Source of the DNA: JAVBRD01 sp031548365
Lineage (GTDB): Bacteria > Bacillota > Clostridia > Christensenellales > UBA1750
Direction of reading: 5' to 3'
Length of the DNA: 64,000 nt
NCBI GenBank assembly: GCA_031548365.1
Contig: JAVBRD010000016.1
Span: forward strand, 31,898-95,897
Part shown: in pieces, positions 58,680-64,000 of the stretch
How positions within the stretch are numbered: the first letter of the stretch is position 1
How the letters are laid out: the number at the start of each line of letters is the position of its first letter
Made by a program: the position numbers and the translations under genes
Notes under the pieces: generated by a model
What the model saw: the letters and a program-made list of their open reading frames with translations, nothing else
What the model was told of the DNA's origin: nothing
The model's database searches: none

Positions 58680-61583
58680 ATGGACATCAAGAGCATGGGA
58701 TCGAATTCGGAGCAGCGCACCACGATATCGGTGCGCGGCGCCAGGCAGAACAACCTCAAGAACGTGGATGTGGACATCCCGCGCGACCGGCTGAGCGTCA
58801 TCACGGGGGTGAGCGGGAGCGGCAAGAGCTCGCTCGCGTTCGAGGTGATCTACGCCGAGGGGCAGAGGCGGTTTCTTGAGTCGATCTCAACATTCGCGCG
58901 GCGCAGGATCGATCAGGTCAGGCGCGCGGATGTGGACTACGTGTACGGGCTTTCGCCCGTCGTAGCCATCGAGCAAAAAACGGGGATGAGCAACCCGCGT
59001 TCGACCGTGGGCACGATGACCACCATCCACGACTACCTGCGGCTTTTGTACGCCACAAGCGGAACTCCGCACTGCCCCGTATGCGGAAAAGCGTTTGAGA
59101 CGCGCTCCGTCAACGCGATGGTCGAGCACCTCCTGCGGCTGCCCGAGGGCACGAAAGCCACACTGCTCTGCCCGGTGAACATGGTGTACGGCGAGCCATG
59201 GAGCTTCGTGATCGACGAGGTGCGCAAGAAGGGCTACCGCACGGTTTGGGTGGACGGCGTACCCACCGACATCACCGGGGAAATCGAGTGGGACGACGAT
59301 CGCGCGTACCGGCTCGATGTAGTGATCGACGAGATCACGCTGCGGGATGACCGGTACAAGGTGCTCGCGCAGAGCATCGAGTCAGGCGTCAAGCGCGTGG
59401 GCGAGGGATACATGCGCTTTGAGGTTGAGGATGGCGCGTTCGCGTCCGACACGGAGAAGCGCGCGTTTTACCAAGATTTCGCCTGCCCCGACCACCACAT
59501 CGCGATGGTGGAGACCAACGCGTTTTATTTCTCCTTCAACGACGCGGAAAACGCGTGCCGCACCTGCATGGGCATCGGCATGCACAAGCAGGCCGATCCG
59601 AGGCTGATGATCGTGAGCCCGGAAAAATCCATCAACAAGGGCGCGCTGGCGTCCTTTGTCTACAACGCCAACGCCGACTGGTCGTACAAACAGGTCATCA
59701 TGTACTCACTGAGCGAGCACTACGGCTTCTCGCTCGACACGCCCTGGAAGGATCTGCCCGACGGCGTTCGAGATCTCGTCTTTCACGGCACGCGCGGCGA
59801 AAAAGTGACCATGCGCGTGCCGGAGGGCGTGAAGAAAAACTGGATTGCGGGTCGCACGTTCGCCTACGGAGGGCTGCTCTCCGACATCAACCGATGGTAC
59901 AAGCACTGGCGGGAGAAACCGGTCTCCTCCACGCGCGAGGAGGAAGCGCTCAACCGGGTGATGGTGGAAACCGTCTGCCCGGACTGCGGGAGCATGCGGC
60001 TTAAGCCCCAGCGCCTTCTGGTCCGCGTGGGCGGCCTGACCATCACGCAGGCGGCCAGACTCAACCTGCCCGAGTTCGTCGAGTTCCTTGGCCGCGTGAG
60101 TTTCTCCAAGGAGCGCGAGGACGCGGGACGGCAGGTGGTCGCGGAGCTGCGCGCGCGCGTCAACCTGCTGCTGGAGATCGGGCTTTACTACCTCAACCTT
60201 GACCGTCGCGCCGACTCGCTCTCGGGCGGAGAAGCGCAGAGAATCCGGCTGAGCACGCAAATCAGCTCGGGCCTGATGGGCATGCTCTATGTGCTGGACG
60301 AGCCATCCATCGGTCTGCACGCGCGCGACGGCGAGCGGATCATCGCCATGCTCAGGAAGCTGCGCGACATCGGCAACACCGTCATCGTGGTGGAGCACGA
60401 CATGGAAACGATCCGCGCCGCCGACTACATGGTAGAGGTCGGCCCGGGGGCCGGCGCGTCGGGCGGGCGCATCATCGCGGCCGGTACGCCCGCGCAGCTT
60501 GAGAGGGGCAGCTCCCTCACGGGCGAGTATCTTTCGGGCAAAAAGTTCATCCCGCTGCCCGAGAAACGGCGCGGGCCGAGCGATGAGCACCTCGTCATCC
60601 GGGGCGCGCGCGAGCACAACCTGCGGGACGTCACGGTGAGCCTGCCGCTTCACCGTCTCATCTGCATCACGGGCGTGAGCGGGAGCGGCAAGAGCACGCT
60701 GGTTCACGATATTCTCTACAAGAAGCTCCACCAGCTGAGGCTCGACCCGCGCACCATCCCGGGGGATCACGACGCCATTGAAGGCGCGTCGCTCATCTCA
60801 AACGTCATCAGCATCGACCAGTCGCCCATCGGCCGTAACTCTCGCTCCAACCCCGCAACGTACGTGGGTTTCTACGACAGGATCTGCGAGCTGTTCGCTT
60901 CCACGCCCGACGCTCTTGAGCGCGGCTACGCGCAGCGCGACTTCTCCTTCAACGCCAAGGAAGGCGGGCGGTGCGAGGAATGCGCGGGCACGGGCGTCAT
61001 CGTGCGCGAGCTTGAGTTCATGGCCGACATCGAGACGATCTGTCCCGTGTGCGGGGGCGCGAGGTTCCAAAAAGAGCTGCTCGAGGTCAAGTACAAAGGC
61101 AAGAACATTGCCGACGCGCTCGACATGCCGCTTGAGGATGCGGTTTCGTTTTTCGGCGACCAGAAGTACATCCGTCATAAGATCGCCACCATGAACTCGC
61201 TGGGCCTCGGATACCTCCGGCTGGGACAATCCTCCACAACGCTTTCCGGGGGCGAAGCGCAGCGTGTCAAGCTGGCGACCGAACTCGGCAAAATCAAACG
61301 CGGTGCGCACAACCTGTACATTTTGGATGAACCGACCACAGGTCTGCACATTGACGACATCCGCCTGCTCATTGGATGCTTGGACGCGCTGGTCGACTCA
61401 GGGCACACGGTGCTGGTCATCGAGCACCATCTCGACGTCATCAAACGCGCCGATCACGTGGTCGACATGGGGCCCGAAGGCGGAAAACAGGGCGGTTTCG
61501 TCGTCGCGGAGGGCACGCCTGAAGAGGTCGCGCGCGCGAAGGGATCGCACACGGGCCGGTACCTGCGTGAAAACCTCCGCTAG
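58680..61583 (+). CDS. UvrA-family ABC ATPase (paralogue of excinuclease subunit A)
   Basis: A 967-residue double ABC ATPase. Walker A motifs are GVSGSGKSSLAFEVIYAEGQ and GVSGSGKSTLVHD, and signatures are LSGGEAQRIRLS and LSGGEAQRVKLA. Zinc-binding pairs include CEECAGTGV and CPVCGGARF. The region after the first Walker A (ESISTFARRRIDQVRRADVD) departs from housekeeping UvrA (usually SLSAYARQFL), so this looks like a UvrA2-type paralogue, which in other bacteria affects DNA damage or drug tolerance. GAGG precedes the ATG. No uvrB or uvrC is nearby. Confidence 0.9.
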   Translation: MDIKSMGSNSEQRTTISVRGARQNNLKNVDVDIPRDRLSVITGVSGSGKSSLAFEVIYAEGQRRFLESISTFARRRIDQVRRADVDYVYGLSPVVAIEQKTGMSNPRSTVGTMTTIHDYLRLLYATSGTPHCPVCGKAFETRSVNAMVEHLLRLPEGTKATLLCPVNMVYGEPWSFVIDEVRKKGYRTVWVDGVPTDITGEIEWDDDRAYRLDVVIDEITLRDDRYKVLAQSIESGVKRVGEGYMRFEVEDGAFASDTEKRAFYQDFACPDHHIAMVETNAFYFSFNDAENACRTCMGIGMHKQADPRLMIVSPEKSINKGALASFVYNANADWSYKQVIMYSLSEHYGFSLDTPWKDLPDGVRDLVFHGTRGEKVTMRVPEGVKKNWIAGRTFAYGGLLSDINRWYKHWREKPVSSTREEEALNRVMVETVCPDCGSMRLKPQRLLVRVGGLTITQAARLNLPEFVEFLGRVSFSKEREDAGRQVVAELRARVNLLLEIGLYYLNLDRRADSLSGGEAQRIRLSTQISSGLMGMLYVLDEPSIGLHARDGERIIAMLRKLRDIGNTVIVVEHDMETIRAADYMVEVGPGAGASGGRIIAAGTPAQLERGSSLTGEYLSGKKFIPLPEKRRGPSDEHLVIRGAREHNLRDVTVSLPLHRLICITGVSGSGKSTLVHDILYKKLHQLRLDPRTIPGDHDAIEGASLISNVISIDQSPIGRNSRSNPATYVGFYDRICELFASTPDALERGYAQRDFSFNAKEGGRCEECAGTGVIVRELEFMADIETICPVCGGARFQKELLEVKYKGKNIADALDMPLEDAVSFFGDQKYIRHKIATMNSLGLGYLRLGQSSTTLSGGEAQRVKLATELGKIKRGAHNLYILDEPTTGLHIDDIRLLIGCLDALVDSGHTVLVIEHHLDVIKRADHVVDMGPEGGKQGGFVVAEGTPEEVARAKGSHTGRYLRENLR

Positions 61584-61629
61584 GCGTTAGGCGGACATGA
61601 CGCCTTCCGCGCGGGAGACGACTTTTCGT

Positions 61630-61658
61630 TTGACGGCCGTTCCCGTTCGGGATACAAT
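61630..61658 (+). promoter_or_regulatory. Promoter of the VanZ-like gene
   Basis: TTGACG (61630-61635) and TACAAT (61653-61658) are spaced by 17 bases, 35 bases before the ATG at 61694. Confidence 0.7.
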
Positions 61659-61693
61659 AAAACCGCGCGGACGCGCCGAAAAGGGGGTTGATC

Positions 61694-62248
61694 ATGTCCA
61701 AGCTTTGGCGTCTCACCAAACAGATTGTATTCTGCGCCGTCCTGGCGGCGTATGTGCTTTTGCTGGTCAAAGCGCTTTTGTTTAAAAATGTGCATCCTTT
61801 GAATGTGTTTTCCGCGGACAGGACCATCCAGAGGCCCTGCAACATCGTCCCGCTCAAATCCATCCACGAATACTTAAGCGGCGGCAACATCTGGGTTTCC
61901 CTGATGAACGTGCTGGGAAACGTCGCGATATTCGTGCCCATGGGCGTATACCTCCAGACATTCAAGCGGCGCATGGGCGCGGCAAAGTGCGTCGCGGTTC
62001 TCTTTGCCGTCAGCCTTGGCGTGGAGATCGCCCAGTTCGTGCTGGGCATCGGCGCCGCTGACATCGACGATATCCTGCTGAACACCATCGGAGGCGCGCT
62101 GGGCGTTCTTTTCTATAGAATAGTTTACGCTGTCGTCAAGGATGACGGCAAGGCAAGAATGGCGTTCACGTGCTTGTTTTGCCTGAGCCCAATTTTTGTT
62201 TACGCGCTGCTTCGCCTGGCGGGACTGCACGCCATCAGATTTTTTTAG
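61694..62248 (+). CDS. VanZ-family membrane protein
   Basis: A 184-residue protein with four to five membrane segments. IVPLKSIHEYL, SLMNVLGNVAIFVPMGVYL and GVEIAQFVLGIGAADIDDILLNTIGGALG are hallmarks of the VanZ fold. VanZ raises teicoplanin tolerance in enterococci, but most family members are of unknown function and not tied to resistance. AAGGGGG precedes the ATG. No other van gene is near. Confidence 0.9.
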   Translation: MSKLWRLTKQIVFCAVLAAYVLLLVKALLFKNVHPLNVFSADRTIQRPCNIVPLKSIHEYLSGGNIWVSLMNVLGNVAIFVPMGVYLQTFKRRMGAAKCVAVLFAVSLGVEIAQFVLGIGAADIDDILLNTIGGALGVLFYRIVYAVVKDDGKARMAFTCLFCLSPIFVYALLRLAGLHAIRFF

Positions 62249-62285
62249 CGGCTGAATTGGGCTGAATTGATAGCAAGGAGCGGTC

Positions 62286-63851
62286 ATGATGAACGGAAAA
62301 AACGTGCTGCCGGACATTCCGGCCATGGGGTACGGCAATCCTTCCGCGGTGTGCTACATCGGTTCGCTCATGCGGCTCATGTCGGCCATCGGCGATCCCG
62401 TCACGGAGGACGAGGCGTTCGCGCTCAGCGGCGTGGGGCTGTGCTTTCCCTGGCGCTTTGCCTCCTCCTGCGATGAGGTTGGCGTCATCCCCGAGATTCC
62501 GGCCCGCACGTTCGAGGCGTTCGGCTACGCAAGCGAGTATCTGACGGGACAAACCTTGAGCGACAGCGCATCTTGCCTGGAAAAAATCAAGCGCTCGATC
62601 GACGCCGGCCGCCCCGTGATCGGGTTTGGCATCACGGTAAAAGCGCCCATGGCCTGCCTGATTGTGGGGTATGACGAGGGCGGGCTTTACACGCGCTCCT
62701 GCTGGCCGCCCACGGGCGGAAATCGTGATACCGACGCGTATTATTACTTGCCCGACTGGCACGAAAACTGCGCGGGCCTGCTCGTCGTGGGCGAGAAGAC
62801 CGGCGAACGTCTATCCGGCGCGGACGCTTACGCGCGCATCACGGACTGGGCGCTCAGGTTCCGCCGCTACAACCATCCGGTGAAAGCGGAGGGGCAGGAC
62901 ATCTTCGTCAACAAAAACGCCTATGAAGCGATGGTCGAGTGGCTGCTCGACGATGATCAGTGGCACAATCCCACGGGGGACGGCAGGGAAGCTTACCTGA
63001 AACAGTGCGGGCTGCTGCTCGTCAACCACTACCGTTATCAATTGAGCGTATACCTAAAAAAACTGGACACAAAGAACCCGGGCGTGGTGAACAAGCCCGT
63101 GTTCACGGCGCTGGAAGGCATCGCCAAGGCGACGCCGGGCGCGCACAAATCCGACCTGTGGCTGCACGAGGCCGTTGACCCCGCGCTTTCAGACTTTTCC
63201 GCCATGCGCAGCCGCGCCCTGCGGGAAAAAGTCGCCGCGTATGTCAGACTCATCAGTGATTGCGACAACTCGGTGCAATGGACGCTCTTCATGCCCAACT
63301 TCGTGAAACGGCGCCTAAAAGGTTTTTCGGTCGACAGCTTCGAGTACAGGGAGTACCCCGCCATGCGCTTTATCGGCGTGGAGGGCGGCGAGTATGACGA
63401 CGTCTCGCGGCGCGCCGAAGCCATGCGTGTGCTCGATGCCATGTGCGACCATCGGTCGGGTTTTGATTTCGACGTGCTGTTCATGCACCACTATGGCCTT
63501 GAGGCGAACCACCCGTGGCATGGCGTCTGGGGGCGTTTCCTGAAGTCGGGCGCGCCCGTCCCCGACGGGTATCTCTCCTTTGACTTTGTGCCGCGCATCC
63601 TCCCTAATGCCGGACCGCCGTACTGCTCGTGCTTCGCTTTCGCGGTATTCTTAGGCGACGCCGTCACGCTGCACGCAAGCGAGGGATTCGACAGCGACGC
63701 GATGTACGACACAACGCGCAACATCATACTGGGCGATGGCGTGAACATACCGTATCCCAACAAATACTGGACGGCGGAAGTGTTCCTCGACGGCTGCGAC
63801 AAGCCCGGAACAGGCTATCTGTTTTCCGTTGATCCCCCCGCCGTGCCGTGA
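62286..63851 (+). CDS. Two-domain protein: BtrH-like N-terminus and GyrI-like effector-binding C-terminus
   Basis: A 521-residue soluble protein. The first 200 residues resemble BtrH/Cys-peptidase-like proteins, with Cys in SAVCYIGSLMRLM and blocks PVIGFGITVKAPMACLIVGYDEGG and YYYLPDWHENCAG. The C-terminal 170 residues (YPAMRFIGVEGGEYDD, FLKSGAPVPDGYLSFDF, YCSCFAFAVFLGD) look like the small-molecule-binding domain seen in AraC-type activators (GyrI-like), but without a DNA-binding part. A helical middle links them. AAGGAG precedes the ATG. The combination suggests a ligand-sensing or ligand-processing enzyme; function is not known. Confidence 0.7.
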   Translation: MMNGKNVLPDIPAMGYGNPSAVCYIGSLMRLMSAIGDPVTEDEAFALSGVGLCFPWRFASSCDEVGVIPEIPARTFEAFGYASEYLTGQTLSDSASCLEKIKRSIDAGRPVIGFGITVKAPMACLIVGYDEGGLYTRSCWPPTGGNRDTDAYYYLPDWHENCAGLLVVGEKTGERLSGADAYARITDWALRFRRYNHPVKAEGQDIFVNKNAYEAMVEWLLDDDQWHNPTGDGREAYLKQCGLLLVNHYRYQLSVYLKKLDTKNPGVVNKPVFTALEGIAKATPGAHKSDLWLHEAVDPALSDFSAMRSRALREKVAAYVRLISDCDNSVQWTLFMPNFVKRRLKGFSVDSFEYREYPAMRFIGVEGGEYDDVSRRAEAMRVLDAMCDHRSGFDFDVLFMHHYGLEANHPWHGVWGRFLKSGAPVPDGYLSFDFVPRILPNAGPPYCSCFAFAVFLGDAVTLHASEGFDSDAMYDTTRNIILGDGVNIPYPNKYWTAEVFLDGCDKPGTGYLFSVDPPAVP

Positions 63852-63880
63852 CCCTTTCACAACACCCTGCGTAATGAACC

Positions 63881-63907
63881 AAAAACGCGGAGGAATTCCC
63901 TCCGCGT
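63881..63907 (-). terminator. Terminator for a minus-strand gene beyond the window
   Basis: ACGCGGAGG (63885-63893) and CCTCCGCGT (63899-63907) form a 9-bp stem with a 5-base loop. On the minus strand TTTT follows (63881-63884). It may also limit read-through from the plus-strand gene ending at 63851. The remaining bases to 64000 hold no clear gene and end in a G-rich run. Confidence 0.65.
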
Positions 63908-64000
63908 CGGCATGATGACATCCTCCTTCGCTGGCGTTTTGATTTCGTTATCAACGCCAATCAGAAGCGTGGGGGGTGGCGGGGGTGGGGGGTCGCCGGA

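Noticed and set aside
1..64000. tRNA genes, riboswitches, CRISPR arrays, insertion sequences, prophage
   Set aside because: Read through both strands for T-loop patterns, regularly spaced repeats, transposase or phage motifs and long conserved leaders; none was convincing. A covariance-model scan would be decisive and was not possible.

Overview
The window is about 60% GC and densely coded on both strands. It most resembles a chromosomal segment from a high-GC, low-oxygen Bacillota, probably an uncultured Clostridia or Christensenellales-type lineage. This placement is inferred from gene families and was not tested. The grounds are strong AGGAGG ribosome binding sites with many GTG and TTG starts, LplB/LplC/LipO-type sugar importers with Ala/Pro-rich lipoprotein linkers, a membrane-bound AraC regulator, an OhrR-type repressor, TSCPD and VanZ proteins, and separate GluRS and GlnRS genes. 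No tRNA, rRNA, CRISPR array, transposase or phage gene was seen.

Layout. (1) 1-7290: the tail of one gene, a Cys-rich unknown protein, and a transmembrane AraC regulator divergent from a first sugar importer (lipoprotein, LplB, LplC) that ends at a strong terminator. (2) 7463-8500: an ohrR-like repressor and a glutathione peroxidase homologue behind one promoter/operator. (3) 8591-13361: a 2-hydroxyacid dehydrogenase and a second importer. (4) 13362-13908: a hairpin-rich non-coding stretch. (5) 13909-18790: an SDR plus DapA-like pair and several proteins of unknown role. (6) 18997-24339: an ada-ogt-alkA alkylation-repair operon followed by a two-gene ABC exporter. (7) 24487-34894: a lipoprotein, a hexarate (glucarate/galactarate) catabolic operon, a third importer and a heparinase II/III-like lyase. 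(8) 35109-43470: a lipid-kinase-like protein, two hybrid histidine kinases and a Cache-HAMP-GAF-HPt sensor, apparently one phosphorelay. (9) 43655-52740: a housekeeping mixture with a SLOG protein, flavin reductase, TtcA, ArgC, MazG-like protein, frameshifted cytidine deaminase, TSCPD, HAD, GNAT, GluRS and GlnRS. (10) 52843-63851: a winged-helix protein, an FAD oxidoreductase pair, a MarR regulator, a nucleotidyltransferase, a UvrA paralogue, a VanZ protein and a two-domain unknown protein.

The main metabolic theme is scavenging of plant or mucosal oligosaccharides, including acidic sugars. Three binding-protein/permease sets without their own ATPases would import them. The heparinase-like enzyme would cleave uronate-containing chains. 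GudD, GarD and a DapA-family enzyme would feed hexarates into central metabolism. A second theme is DNA alkylation and oxidative stress defence.

The parts that most repay a second look are the phosphorelay cluster (one kinase with a decayed ATP-binding site, one intact, a membrane sensor carrying its own HPt domain, and no DNA-binding output), the peroxidase with Tyr in place of its catalytic Cys, the lipid-kinase homologue with a broken nucleotide motif, and the A8 frameshift in the deaminase. I did not find one clearly new system; the phosphorelay cluster is the best candidate.
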